This document shows, one piece after another, positions 35,628 through 44,045 of a stretch of 64,000 bases of DNA (within the stretch, counting starts at the first letter, position 1; every line of letters starts with the position of its first letter). This stretch comes from Sporosarcina jeotgali. Its GTDB lineage: Bacteria; Bacillota; Bacilli; Bacillales_A; Planococcaceae. Where the stretch lies: contig NZ_CP116341.1 of NCBI RefSeq assembly GCF_033304595.1, positions 539,001 through 603,000 on the forward strand. Direction: 5' to 3'. The translations under genes and the position numbers were made by a program. Under the pieces are notes generated by a model. It made no database searches, was not told where the DNA came from, and worked only from the letters and a program-made list of their open reading frames with translations.

Positions 35628-36326
35628 GTGGACTTTTGGCTGGAAGCAGAAATGATCATGAAGTTAAGTATATCGGCAGTACTTGGGTTAATAATCGGGT
35701 TGGAACGGGAACTGAAAAGTAAACCGCTCGGCTTGAAAACGAGTCTTGTCATCAGCATCGTCAGTTGTTTATTGACAATCGTTTCAATTGAATCGGCATA
35801 CACGTTTCCAGATAGTGTGAGCGGAGTCAAAATCCAAATGGATCCACTCCGTTTAGCGGCACAAATTGTATCGGGTATTGGTTTCTTAGGTGCAGGTGTA
35901 ATTTTGCGGCGCGGCAATGAGAGAATCTCTGGACTGACAACAGCTGCAATGATTTGGGGAGCGGCGGGGATTGGGATTGCCGTAGGTGCTGGATTTTATA
36001 TGGAAGCAATCTTTGGTGTAGTATTGCTTATGCTCAGCGTGGAACTGATTCCATACATCGTCATTAAGTATGGGCCGAAACGATTGCGCTATCAGGAACT
36101 TTCACTTCGAATCAAAGTAAACGAACAGTCAAGTATTGAAACAGTGATGCTGGAATTGCAGCGCCAGCGATTTAAAATATTCCAATCCCGTATTAAAGAT
36201 CTTGATGAGGAAGGAATGCATTTGCTGGAAATCAAAGCAAGAGTGTCGGCCAAACGAACGCTACCGGAAATCTATAATTTGATTAAACAAATTGAATTCG
36301 TTCACACAGTGGAAGTCATCAGCTAG
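35628..36326 (+). CDS. MgtC/SapB-family membrane protein
   Basis: 232 residues from GTG 35628, eight bases after AGGAGG. Four to five helices form the conserved N-terminal MgtC domain (LGLIIGLERELKSKPLGLKT, GIGFLGAGVILRRG, GLTTAAMIWGAAGIGIAVGAG). A cytoplasmic ACT-like tail follows from about 145. In pathogens MgtC modulates ATP synthase and Mg2+ or phosphate stress; the role here is unknown. A longer in-frame reading begins inside the promoter region and is not accepted. Confidence 0.88.
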   Translation: MDFWLEAEMIMKLSISAVLGLIIGLERELKSKPLGLKTSLVISIVSCLLTIVSIESAYTFPDSVSGVKIQMDPLRLAAQIVSGIGFLGAGVILRRGNERISGLTTAAMIWGAAGIGIAVGAGFYMEAIFGVVLLMLSVELIPYIVIKYGPKRLRYQELSLRIKVNEQSSIETVMLELQRQRFKIFQSRIKDLDEEGMHLLEIKARVSAKRTLPEIYNLIKQIEFVHTVEVIS

Positions 36327-36410
36327 CAAATACAGGACTTTGCACAACTTAACGTGTACAGTAAGGATAGATTCTAATTATTCGGTCTAGAAAAAGGAGA
36401 CGATTTACTC

Positions 36411-38051
36411 ATGAAACCATTTTCGCACACGAATCGCACTCATAGTTTACAACAACTCTCAACCGCTCGTTACGATGTGATCGTCGTTGGAGGCGGGATT
36501 ACTGGAACCGGAATTGCATTGGATGCTGTGTCGAGGGGATTAAAAACGCTGTTAATAGAAATGCAAGACTTCGCTGCAGGAACTTCGAGCCGCTCCACAA
36601 AATTGGTTCATGGAGGCCTTCGTTACTTAAAGCAGCTGGAAGTGAAACTAGTTGCGGATGTGGGTAAAGAGCGGGCAATTGTCTACGAAAATGCACCGCA
36701 CGTGACACACCCCGAATGGATGCTTCTCCCGTTTTACAAAAGCGGAACGTTCGGGAAACTGTCGACGTCATTTGGTCTTCAAGTGTACGACTTTCTGGCG
36801 GGAGTAAAAAAGTCTGAACGCAGAAAAATGTTATCTAAAGAGGAAGTGCTCAAACACGAACCGCTCCTGAATGAGGACGGGTTGATTGGCGGCGGCGAAT
36901 ATGTGGAGTATCGCACAGACGATGCACGGCTAACGATGGAAGTCGCAAAAAAAGCCCATGAGCAAGGCGCAGATTTGATTAATTACACAAAAGTGACTGG
37001 GTTTTTATATGATGAACAAGGCAAAGTGAATGGTGTTCAACTGGTCGATCAGCTCACGGGCGATTCGTATACCGCACATGGCACAATTGTCGTGAATGCA
37101 GGCGGACCATGGGTAGAACAAGTGATGAGTCTTGACGAAAAAGTAGAAGCGCACAAATTATTGTTGACGAAAGGCGTTCATTTGGTATTCGATCGTTCCG
37201 TATTGCCACTCCATCAGCCGATTTACTTTGACACGCCAGACGGTCGAATGATCTTTGCGATTCCGCGCAATGGGAAAACGTATGTTGGCACTACGGACAC
37301 AGTGTATGAAGCCGATTTGATTAATCCTAAAATGACTGATGAAGATAAAGAATATTTATTGCGAGCAATCACAACGATGTTCCCGAAAGCATTTGTCGGA
37401 ATGAATGATATTGAGTCGACCTGGGCAGGAGTGCGTCCGCTAATCCAAGAAGAGGGAAAAGGAACATCTGAAATATCCCGAAAAGACGAAGTGTGGGAGT
37501 CGTCGACAGGCTTGTTAACCATCGCAGGTGGCAAGTTGACCGGATATCGGAAAATGGCCGAAGAAATCACCAATAGTATAAGCAAGAAATTGAAGACTCA
37601 AGGTGTTAAAGTAGGGCCATGTGTGACAAAAACTTTGCGTTTATCAGGCGGTGAGTTTAATAGACCCGGAGATTACCGGGCATACGTGGAAGACCGTGCA
37701 AAGGAACTGACGAAACTCGGTTTATCTTTCCAAGATGGCCTAAATATCGCTTCTATGTATGGTACAAATGCGAACCAAGTTGCACAACTTGTGAGCCATG
37801 TAAATCCATCTAGTCAACTCCCGCTCGCGATCCAACTGACATTGCTATACTCAATTGAGTACGAAATGGCCATGACACCAGTCGATTACTTCATGCGCAG
37901 AACAGGCGCAATCTTCTTCGATATTCACTGGGTGGAACAATGGAAAGCACCTGTCATTTCTTATATGAAGGAAGTTCTTAATTGGTCAAGTGAACAAACG
38001 AACCAGTACCGTGAAGAACTCGAAGCCAGACTGGCCGATGCAAAAGGGTAA
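36411..38051 (+). CDS. glpD: Aerobic glycerol-3-phosphate dehydrogenase
   Basis: 546 residues, the usual length. An N-terminal FAD-binding Rossmann motif (VVGGGITGTGIALDA) is followed by the family signature GTSSRSTKLVHGGLRYL; the C-terminal DAO_C domain starts near 400. Oxidises sn-glycerol-3-phosphate to dihydroxyacetone phosphate, feeding electrons to menaquinone at the membrane. It can consume the product of the glpQ/ugp island at 10-17 kb. AAGGAG upstream. Monocistronic with a terminator; no GlpP antiterminator site was recognised. Confidence 0.95.
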   Translation: MKPFSHTNRTHSLQQLSTARYDVIVVGGGITGTGIALDAVSRGLKTLLIEMQDFAAGTSSRSTKLVHGGLRYLKQLEVKLVADVGKERAIVYENAPHVTHPEWMLLPFYKSGTFGKLSTSFGLQVYDFLAGVKKSERRKMLSKEEVLKHEPLLNEDGLIGGGEYVEYRTDDARLTMEVAKKAHEQGADLINYTKVTGFLYDEQGKVNGVQLVDQLTGDSYTAHGTIVVNAGGPWVEQVMSLDEKVEAHKLLLTKGVHLVFDRSVLPLHQPIYFDTPDGRMIFAIPRNGKTYVGTTDTVYEADLINPKMTDEDKEYLLRAITTMFPKAFVGMNDIESTWAGVRPLIQEEGKGTSEISRKDEVWESSTGLLTIAGGKLTGYRKMAEEITNSISKKLKTQGVKVGPCVTKTLRLSGGEFNRPGDYRAYVEDRAKELTKLGLSFQDGLNIASMYGTNANQVAQLVSHVNPSSQLPLAIQLTLLYSIEYEMAMTPVDYFMRRTGAIFFDIHWVEQWKAPVISYMKEVLNWSSEQTNQYREELEARLADAKG

Positions 38052-38075
38052 GTTCGAATATGTGATATGAATTGT

Positions 38076-38105
38076 AGCGCCGCCATGGATGGGGCGCTTT
38101 TTTGA
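38076..38105 (+). terminator. Terminator of glpD
   Basis: AGCGCC pairs with GGCGCT and is followed by TTTTTT. Confidence 0.8.
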
Positions 38106-38133
38106 TTCGTGGAGGGTGCGTGTATCCTGAGAG

Positions 38134-38293
38134 TTGCTCATAAATTCGAGATTCCGCTCATAAACGCTGAGAAATGATCATAACCTTGATATTTTGCTCA
38201 TAAAACTTGGATAGTGCTCATAAAACTCGAAATGCGCTCATAAGCTAATATTTCCGCTCATAAACCTCAAAAAGTGATCATAAATCAATAAAT
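38134..38293. repeat. 20-bp repeat array, type C (8 units)
   Basis: Eight consecutive 20-bp units start at 38134, 38154, 38174, 38194, 38214, 38234, 38254 and 38274 with no indel. Each opens with a form of GCGCTCATAAA or GTGATCATAAC and ends in about nine variable, A-rich bases. Same family as 63360-63759. It sits between glpD and the sulfur operon promoter. Confidence 0.9.
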
Positions 38294-38342
38294 CCACATA
38301 AAAGGCAGCACATGAAGTGCATCACACATCCAATCACGTTCG

Positions 38343-38371
38343 TTGACAATGAAACACCCACTGTGTAATAT
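38343..38371 (+). promoter_or_regulatory. Promoter of the sulfur detoxification operon
   Basis: TTGACA (38343-38348), 17 bp, TAATAT (38366-38371): near-consensus SigA promoter. Confidence 0.85.
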
Positions 38372-38417
38372 ACGGTACAGGGTATTAATCCCGCATATAT
38401 TTTTTATTTAAAATTAT

Positions 38418-38429
38418 ACCCCTATGGGT
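38418..38429. promoter_or_regulatory. CstR/CsoR-like operator
   Basis: The dyad ACCCCTATGGGT within ATACCCCTATGGGTAAC resembles the ACCC-N4-GGGT cores bound by CsoR-family repressors such as persulfide-sensing CstR. It lies between the promoter and the first ribosome site. A second imperfect dyad, GGGTATTAATCCC, is at 38380-38392. No csoR/cstR gene is in the window. Confidence 0.6.
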
Positions 38430-38452
38430 AACTAGTAAAGGCGGAGACCATA

Positions 38453-38749
38453 ATGAAAGAAATCACAGCACAAGAAGTACAGCAGCTGTTAGCTGACAAA
38501 CAACCGATGCATTTAATTGACGTGCGTGAAACGGACGAAGTAGAAAGTGGCAAAATTCCCGGAGTTACGCATATTCCGCTCGGCCTGCTTGAATTCAAAC
38601 TGCAAGACTTAGACAAAAAAACTCCATATACACTTGTGTGCCGCTCAGGCGGGAGAAGCGGCCGCGCCGTACAAATTCTTGAAGACCATGGATACCAAGC
38701 AACCAACATGGCTGGCGGAATGTTGGCTTGGGACGGACCGATTGAATAA
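38453..38749 (+). CDS. Single-domain rhodanese
   Basis: 98 residues. Rhodanese fold with active-site loop CRSGGRSG (Cys63) and the IDVRETDE CH2-type motif. Transfers sulfane sulfur between persulfide carriers in the cytoplasm. First gene of a seven-gene plus-strand sulfur cluster (38453-41989). Confidence 0.92.
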   Translation: MKEITAQEVQQLLADKQPMHLIDVRETDEVESGKIPGVTHIPLGLLEFKLQDLDKKTPYTLVCRSGGRSGRAVQILEDHGYQATNMAGGMLAWDGPIE

Positions 38750-38787
38750 CTGCAAATGATTTTTCCACGAATGAAAGAGGCGATCAC

Positions 38788-39357
38788 ATGATTGAAACGG
38801 CACACATCGTAGACGCGAAAGGGCTTGCTTGCCCGATGCCAATCGTACGAACCCGTAAAGCAATGAAAGAATTAGTACCCGGGGACGTATTGGAAGTGTT
38901 AGCGACGGACAAAGGTTCAACAGCTGATATAAAAGCGTGGGCTGCTGGATCGGGTCACGCGTATCTGGGAACAGAAACTGAAGAAAATGTGCTGCACCAT
39001 TTTATAAAAAAGGACAGCGCACAAGCAGAAGTGAAAAAAGAAATTCCTGTAATCGACTTAGCAGCTTTTGTGAAGAAAATGCAGGAAGAACAGCTGACAA
39101 TCGTCGACGTGCGTGAACAACAGGAATTCGACGCAGAGCACGTTCCAGGTGCGCTTCATATTCCATTAAACGAAGTGGAAGCACGAATGGATGAATTGAA
39201 CAAAGAGGAAACGATCTATCTAATCTGCCAAACCGGCAGAAGAAGCGGCATCGCAGGTATTCGGCTTGCGGAAAATGGATTTAACAATGTCCTGAATGTA
39301 GTACCGGGCATGACCGATTGGACAAAACAAACAATGAAAAGAGGAAATGAATCATGA
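38788..39357 (+). CDS. TusA-rhodanese fusion protein (CstA-like)
   Basis: 189 residues. Residues 1-75 are a TusA/SirA sulfur carrier with CPMP motif (Cys15); residues 85-185 are a rhodanese with active loop CQTGRRSG (Cys147). The two-domain layout recalls staphylococcal CstA, which relays persulfide sulfur, though that protein has an additional rhodanese domain. It overlaps the next gene by four bases (ATGA). Confidence 0.87.
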   Translation: MIETAHIVDAKGLACPMPIVRTRKAMKELVPGDVLEVLATDKGSTADIKAWAAGSGHAYLGTETEENVLHHFIKKDSAQAEVKKEIPVIDLAAFVKKMQEEQLTIVDVREQQEFDAEHVPGALHIPLNEVEARMDELNKEETIYLICQTGRRSGIAGIRLAENGFNNVLNVVPGMTDWTKQTMKRGNES

Positions 39358-39749
39358 CGAATCGTACAGCAATTATTGCAGCAAATGGAGAACTTTTTGA
39401 CGCCTACAAAGTATTTAATATCGCAACAGCGGCAGCGGCAAGTGAACATGAAGTAACAATTTTCTTCACATTTGAAGGACTGAACTTGATTCACAAACAA
39501 GCATTTCAACAACTCCCTTTACCAGCAGGAAAAGAGCATTTTGCAGAGGGGTTTAAGCAGGCCAACGTTCCGGAAATTCCAGAATTGATCGAAATGGCTC
39601 AAGAACTGGGTGTGAAATTCATTGCGTGTCAAATGACGATGGACGTTATGGGATTGGAAGAAAGCGCATTTGTCGACGGAATCGAAGTGGGCGGCGCAGT
39701 CACATTCCTGGAGTTTGCGAAAGAAGCAGACGTAACGCTAACGTTCTAA
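39354..39749 (+). CDS. DsrE/DsrF/DrsH-like sulfur relay protein
   Basis: 131 residues, DsrE-like fold. The conserved Cys92 in FIACQMTMDVMGL is the persulfide-carrying position of DsrE2-type proteins. Starts within the stop of the preceding TusA-rhodanese gene. Predicted cytoplasmic or membrane-associated sulfur transfer partner. Confidence 0.87.
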   Translation: MTNRTAIIAANGELFDAYKVFNIATAAAASEHEVTIFFTFEGLNLIHKQAFQQLPLPAGKEHFAEGFKQANVPEIPELIEMAQELGVKFIACQMTMDVMGLEESAFVDGIEVGGAVTFLEFAKEADVTLTF

Positions 39750-39783
39750 TACTGAGTACTAATGGAGTGAAAGGAGAATATAT

Positions 39784-40905
39784 ATGACAGTTCGTATGAT
39801 GAAACCACAAGAAGTGGCACGGTTCAGTATTGATCGGAAACCGCTTTTCATTTTAGATGTACGCAACGAAGATGCATTTGCAGATTGGAAGATTGAAGGG
39901 GAGTCTTTTGACTATTTGAATGTCCCTTATTTTGAGTTGTTAGATGGCGTCGATATGATAAAAGAGAAATTGCCGACTGATCGTGAACTTCTCGTTGTTT
40001 GTGCAAAAGAAGGTTCTTCACAAATGGTAGCTGAAATGCTCTCTGAAGAAGGAATGGACGCTGCCTATCTTGAAGGCGGCATGAAGTCATGGAGTGAATA
40101 TTTAGAGCCGATTAAGATTGCAGACTTGAAATCAGGCGGGGAGCTGTATCAATTCGTTCGTTTAGGAAAAGGGTGCCTTTCTTACATGGTGATTGATGAC
40201 AACGAAGCAGCTGTGATTGATGCGACACGTATGACTGACGTGTTCTTAGCGTTTGCAAATGAAAAAGGAGCTGCCATTCAACACGTATTCGATACGCACT
40301 TGCACGCTGATCATATTTCTGGCGGACGTACGATCGCTGAAGCAACAAATGCAGCGTACTATCTTCCGAGTGAAGACGCAGAAGAAGTAGTTTTTGATTA
40401 TACACCATTAACAGACGGCCTAAAAGTGAATGTCGGCAAGACTTTAATTGAAGCTGCATTCTCTCCGGGGCATACGAGCGGGTCGACGTCGTTTATCATT
40501 GATGATGCTTATTTGTTAACTGGAGATATTTTATTCATCGATTCCATCGGCCGGCCTGATCTTGCAGGTAAAGCTGAGGACTGGGTAGGGGATTTACGCA
40601 CGACACTGTATTCGAGATACGAAGAATTATCTGGAAAATTAGTTGTATTGCCAGCGCACTTTATGGAGATGAATGAAGTCAATTCGGATGGCAGTGTTGC
40701 AAAGAAACTGGGCGCATTATTTGCTGAAAATCATGGGCTGCAAGTGGATGATGAACAAAAGTTCCGTTCACTCGTTACTGAAAACCTCCCGCCGCAACCG
40801 AATGCGTATCAAGAAATTCGTCAAACAAACATGGGGGCGCTCACTCCAGACTCAGAAACGCAGCGTGAAATGGAAATTGGGCCGAACCGTTGTGCAGTAA
40901 GATAA
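39784..40905 (+). CDS. Rhodanese-persulfide dioxygenase fusion (CstB-like)
   Basis: 373 residues. An N-terminal rhodanese-like domain (1-110) carries a Cys73 active loop (VVCAKEGSS). The metallo-beta-lactamase domain that follows (115-345) has the THLHADH iron-binding motif (His172, His174, Asp176, His177) and SPGHTSGS, as in persulfide dioxygenases (ETHE1). It oxidises low-molecular-weight persulfide to sulfite, which the downstream TauE-type exporter can remove. The rhodanese sits at the N-terminus and the polypeptide is shorter than S. aureus CstB; a second, C-terminal rhodanese is absent. Confidence 0.88.
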   Translation: MTVRMMKPQEVARFSIDRKPLFILDVRNEDAFADWKIEGESFDYLNVPYFELLDGVDMIKEKLPTDRELLVVCAKEGSSQMVAEMLSEEGMDAAYLEGGMKSWSEYLEPIKIADLKSGGELYQFVRLGKGCLSYMVIDDNEAAVIDATRMTDVFLAFANEKGAAIQHVFDTHLHADHISGGRTIAEATNAAYYLPSEDAEEVVFDYTPLTDGLKVNVGKTLIEAAFSPGHTSGSTSFIIDDAYLLTGDILFIDSIGRPDLAGKAEDWVGDLRTTLYSRYEELSGKLVVLPAHFMEMNEVNSDGSVAKKLGALFAENHGLQVDDEQKFRSLVTENLPPQPNAYQEIRQTNMGALTPDSETQREMEIGPNRCAVR

Positions 40906-40923
40906 TTAAGGGGGAACTATACA

Positions 40924-41151
40924 ATGAAAGCAGATCACTTTTTAGACGCAACGGGTTTATCATGCCCGATGCCTATCGTTAAAACACGCAATGCCATGAA
41001 GGAAGTTAATGTTGGAGAAATTTTAGAAGTGAAGACGACGGATAAAGGCGCGAAAGCCGATTTGGCTGCTTGGACAAAGTCAGGCGGACATGAATTGCTT
41101 GAGCAAACAGAATCCGATAATGTCTTTACATTCTTCATTAAAAAAGGATAA
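40924..41151 (+). CDS. TusA-like sulfur carrier protein
   Basis: 75 residues: TusA/SirA fold with the CPMP motif (Cys14). Close in sequence to the N-terminal domain of the fusion at 38788, so the operon encodes two versions of the carrier. GGGGGA precedes the start. Confidence 0.9.
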   Translation: MKADHFLDATGLSCPMPIVKTRNAMKEVNVGEILEVKTTDKGAKADLAAWTKSGGHELLEQTESDNVFTFFIKKG

Positions 41152-41212
41152 GTTTGAATGGGGAAGGGGGAGACGTGTGCCTCCTTCTTTTCCTTGAAAG
41201 AAGGGGAAAGAG

Positions 41213-41989
41213 ATGAGCAGCAGTTTCATCATCGTGTTTTTTCTGATCGGATTTATCGGTTCGTTTTTATCCGGAATGGCAGGGATCGGGGGAGCTATCG
41301 TCAAATATCCGATGCTTTTGTATATTCCACCGTTATTTGGACTATCAGCACTGACTGCCCACGAAGTAAGCGGGATTAGCGCTGTGGAAATCTTTTTTGC
41401 AACAATTGCAGGCGTGCTGGCATACCGCGGAACAGGGCTTCTGCACAAGACACTTATCATTTATATGGGTGGCGCTGTTTTAGTCGGAAGTTTTATCGGC
41501 GGACTCGGGTCGAGTATGCTTTCTGAGCAAGCAGTCAACATGGTATACGGTGTGCTTGCAGTTGTGGCAGCTGTATTGATATTTATTCCACGGAAAAAGG
41601 TGGAAGACCGGCCGGCAAGTGAAGTGACATTTAACAAGTGGCTGGCGGCTGGGCTTGCGTTAGTAGTTGGTGCCGCGTCAGGTGTTGTCGGAGCAGGAGG
41701 CGCATTTGTGCTCGTTCCTATCATGCTGACCGTGCTCGCAATCCCAACTCGAATCACTGTCGCTTCGTCATTGGCAATTACGTTTATTTCTTCGATTGGT
41801 TCTGCGGCGGGTAAAATCGCAACGGGGCAAGTGTTGTGGGGGCCGGCACTAGTTCTAATTGTTGCGGCGTTGATTGCCGCTCCGCTTGGTGCAAAGTTCG
41901 GTCAAAAGGTGAATCCGAGCGTATTGAAATGGATTTTAGCAGTGCTCATTTTAGCCACTGCGATTAATATTTGGAGCGATTTGTTATGA
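41213..41989 (+). CDS. TauE/SafE-family sulfite exporter
   Basis: 258 residues with about eight membrane helices. The repeated glycine-rich halves [15 protein letters not shown] and [19 protein letters not shown] are the DUF81/TauE hallmark. Last gene of the sulfur cluster; it probably expels sulfite made by the persulfide dioxygenase. AAGGGGAAAGAG upstream. Confidence 0.88.
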   Translation: MSSSFIIVFFLIGFIGSFLSGMAGIGGAIVKYPMLLYIPPLFGLSALTAHEVSGISAVEIFFATIAGVLAYRGTGLLHKTLIIYMGGAVLVGSFIGGLGSSMLSEQAVNMVYGVLAVVAAVLIFIPRKKVEDRPASEVTFNKWLAAGLALVVGAASGVVGAGGAFVLVPIMLTVLAIPTRITVASSLAITFISSIGSAAGKIATGQVLWGPALVLIVAALIAAPLGAKFGQKVNPSVLKWILAVLILATAINIWSDLL

Positions 41990-42050
41990 CGGTATTCAAC
42001 ATCGGGCTATGGTAAAATACTAGCGTATTACGTATAGACCGGAGGCTATT

Positions 42051-42932
42051 ATGACAAATCGTAACAAAGGTATTCTACTATTATTAGCGTCGGCATTTGG
42101 CTTTTCACTTATGACCGCATTCGTGAAATTATCCGGGGATGTCCCGACGATGCAGAAAACGATTTTCCGTAATGGCGTATCGATGATCATTGCATTTTTC
42201 TTCGTCATTCATTTTAAAGAAAGACTGTTTGGCAAGCGGGAAAACCAACGTTTGCTATTGCTGCGGTCTGCACTAGGGGCAATCGGCATCATACTGTTCT
42301 TCTATGCGATCGACCATTTAGTACTTGCAGATGCGGATATGCTGAATAAAATGAGTCCGTTTTTCACCATTGTATTTGCGGCACTATTTTTAAAAGAACA
42401 TGTAAAGCCATTTCAGCTGTATAGTATTTTGCTCGCCTTTCTAGGGACATTGTTCATCATCAAGCCGTCGTTTTCACTTGATATTGTCCCGTATGCAGCG
42501 GGGATTTTATCCGCAGTATTTGCTGGCGGCGCATACACCGTATTGCGAGCACTTGGAAATCGTGAGCAGTTTTACACGGTCGTGTTTTACTTCTCGACAT
42601 TTACGACCGTTGTGCTATTGCCGTTCGTAATTTTCACGTACCAATCCATGACGCTGAAACAGACGGTGTATTTATTAGCAGCAGGGGTGTTTGCAACTGT
42701 GGGACAATTCGGGATTACGCTTGCGTACAAATACGCACCGGCAAAAGAGATCTCTGTGTTCAACTATTTCACGGTCGTATTCTCCGCAATCCTCGGCTTC
42801 GTGCTGCTTGGTCAAATTCCGGATGTTTATAGCTTCATTGGCTATTTCATTATCTTCGGTTCGTCTCTCTACATGTTTTTACGCAATCGAGGCGGGGAAG
42901 AAGTGCCTGCTGAATTAGCAAGGAAAGAGTAA
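42051..42932 (+). CDS. EamA/DMT-superfamily transporter
   Basis: 293 residues, ten membrane helices as two EamA repeats. GGAGG nine bases before the ATG. Monocistronic; it starts about 60 bases after the sulfur cluster and ends at a bidirectional terminator. The substrate (metabolite or drug export) cannot be told from sequence. Confidence 0.87.
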   Translation: MTNRNKGILLLLASAFGFSLMTAFVKLSGDVPTMQKTIFRNGVSMIIAFFFVIHFKERLFGKRENQRLLLLRSALGAIGIILFFYAIDHLVLADADMLNKMSPFFTIVFAALFLKEHVKPFQLYSILLAFLGTLFIIKPSFSLDIVPYAAGILSAVFAGGAYTVLRALGNREQFYTVVFYFSTFTTVVLLPFVIFTYQSMTLKQTVYLLAAGVFATVGQFGITLAYKYAPAKEISVFNYFTVVFSAILGFVLLGQIPDVYSFIGYFIIFGSSLYMFLRNRGGEEVPAELARKE

Positions 42933-42946
42933 TAATTGTTATGAAT

Positions 42947-42990
42947 AAAACCCTCATTCTCACGAGTTTTCGTGGAAATGAGGGTTTTTG
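42947..42990. terminator. Bidirectional terminator between convergent genes
   Basis: AAACCCTCATT pairs with AATGAGGGTTTTT around an 18-base loop containing a second small stem. Confidence 0.85.
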
Positions 42991-42992
42991 TG

Positions 42993-43280
42993 TTAGTTAA
43001 ATAGCTGGTTTGCATCTGGACCGAAAGTGTCTTTCAGCAACTTTTGTTTGCGTGTTTGAATCTGGACAGCAAGATCATCGGCCTGCCGCTGCAAGTCCGC
43101 GATTTCTTGCAGCTCTTTCTGAAGCGCTTTTTTCGACAGCAAGTCACCTTGGTCGAAGTAGTCAATTTCTTGCTGAACGCGTGCAAGTGTCTGATGACGT
43201 TTCATAGCACCAGCCGTGCTACGCGGTTTTTGTTTTAAAATCTGTTCTTTTTCCATGTGTAATTGTTCAATCTTCCCCAT
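42993..43280 (-). CDS. Small coiled-coil protein controlled by a SAM riboswitch
   Basis: 95 residues, strongly helical and charged, probably coiled coil from residue 30 to 85 (LQKELQEIADLQRQADDLAV), ending GPDANQLFN. No cysteine, no membrane segment, no domain I recognise. The start ATG 43278-43280 has AGGAGTG upstream; a longer in-frame reading would run through the riboswitch and is rejected. It is the only gene after an S-box riboswitch and terminator, so its expression should rise when S-adenosylmethionine is low. A role in methionine or cysteine metabolism is inferred only from that. Confidence 0.78.
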   Translation of the reverse strand: MGKIEQLHMEKEQILKQKPRSTAGAMKRHQTLARVQQEIDYFDQGDLLSKKALQKELQEIADLQRQADDLAVQIQTRKQKLLKDTFGPDANQLFN

Positions 43281-43305
43281 ATAAATCACTCCTCTGAAAT
43301 TTGCC

Positions 43306-43340
43306 AAACAAAAAACTCTTCCCCCGAGCAGAGAAGAGTT
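43306..43340 (-). terminator. S-box expression-platform terminator
   Basis: Minus strand: AACTCTTC pairs with GGAAGAGTT and is followed by TTTTTGTTT, directly after the SAM aptamer. Confidence 0.85.
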
Positions 43341-43352
43341 GCAGCAGCGCAA

Positions 43353-43452
43353 ATTCTCCTCATCGGCCAGGTTTCCCTGTTGGCAGCAGCACCTTGCGTG
43401 AGCAGGTTGCTGAGACGTCATCGGGCCAAGTCCCTCGGTCTCTCTGGATAAG
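43353..43452 (-). ncRNA. SAM-I (S-box) riboswitch
   Basis: The minus strand carries the S-box consensus in order: TTATCCAGAGAG (P1/P2), GAGGGACTTGGCCCGATGA, CAGCAACC, AAGGTGCT, and GATGAGGAG closing P1. A terminator follows, the usual S-box OFF switch when SAM binds. It controls the small coiled-coil gene. Confidence 0.93.
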
Positions 43453-43479
43453 AAAAGAGTCGTTCATTCAGTTAGCTAT

Positions 43480-43508
43480 AGTCTAGCATATTTGTTCGGG
43501 ACGGGCAA
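43480..43508 (-). promoter_or_regulatory. Promoter of the S-box transcript
   Basis: Minus strand TTGCCC (43503-43508), 17 bp, TAGACT (43480-43485), about 30 bases before the aptamer. Confidence 0.65.
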
Positions 43509-43539
43509 TATGCCCGACAGGCAGGCGGCTCCGCACACG

Positions 43540-43866
43540 TTCTCCGACGGTTCATCGTGGTTGTCCGACACATTGAGATAGGTCTTCGACACCCGAGCCA
43601 ACTTCTCGATCACTCCGCAAGATTTCTCCGACACATAGCGGAGTTTCTCAATAACGGGACACAATTCAACTGCTTTAAGGGAGTAATTGGGTGCGCTTCG
43701 CTTGTTTTAAGTGCTGGGTACCCTTGCTGGCTGGGGTATCAGCTATATAGCGCAGACTATCGGCCATATCAAGGGAAGTATCAGCCACATGACGAAAATA
43801 ATCGGCCACATGCAGCCAACAATCAGCCAAATCTCGAAATTAATCGGTCAAGGGACACAATTCAAC
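43540..43866 (+). repeat. Ordered 21-bp repeat modules: A-B
   Basis: Type-A units start at 43540, 43561, 43582, 43603 and 43624, with the terminal unit at 43645. Then comes a linker GGGTGCGCTTCGCTTGTTT, then type-B units at 43737, 43758, 43779, 43800 and 43821 with the terminal unit at 43842 (GGGACACAATTCAA). The A-to-B distance is 197 bp. It lies between the divergent S-box gene and the haem operon. Confidence 0.9.
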
Positions 43867-43970
43867 AGATGCGAGGGGGGATTGGTAAATCCTCCTTTAA
43901 CCTTATGCATAGATAGTGATATTTCCCAGCCTTATCCAATGAAGCATAAGTACCAATTCTGAAAACTTAA

Positions 43971-44024
43971 TTGACAACGATTCTCATTATCATTTATACT
44001 CGACTCATTGAGAGGGATTCTCAA
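43971..44024 (+). promoter_or_regulatory. Fur-regulated promoter of the haem operon
   Basis: TTGACA (43971-43976) and TATACT (43995-44000) are 18 bp apart, and the spacer is filled by a Fur-box-like GATTCTCATTATCATTTA. A second dyad TTGAGAGGGATTCTCAA (44008-44024) lies just downstream. Repression by iron-bound Fur is the expected control. Confidence 0.82.
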
Positions 44025-44045
44025 TTAAAAAAGGGGGGAGTCAAG

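Noticed and set aside
43281..43421. N-terminal extension of the coiled-coil gene through the S-box
   Set aside because: The extension is the riboswitch terminator and aptamer sequence; the internal ATG has a proper ribosome site.
43557..43916. Open frames through the repeat modules (also 18029-18277, 35345-35560, 48038-48310, 53430-53699)
   Set aside because: The 21-bp unit is seven codons, so frames stay open by chance; other copies carry stops inside units and there are no ribosome sites.
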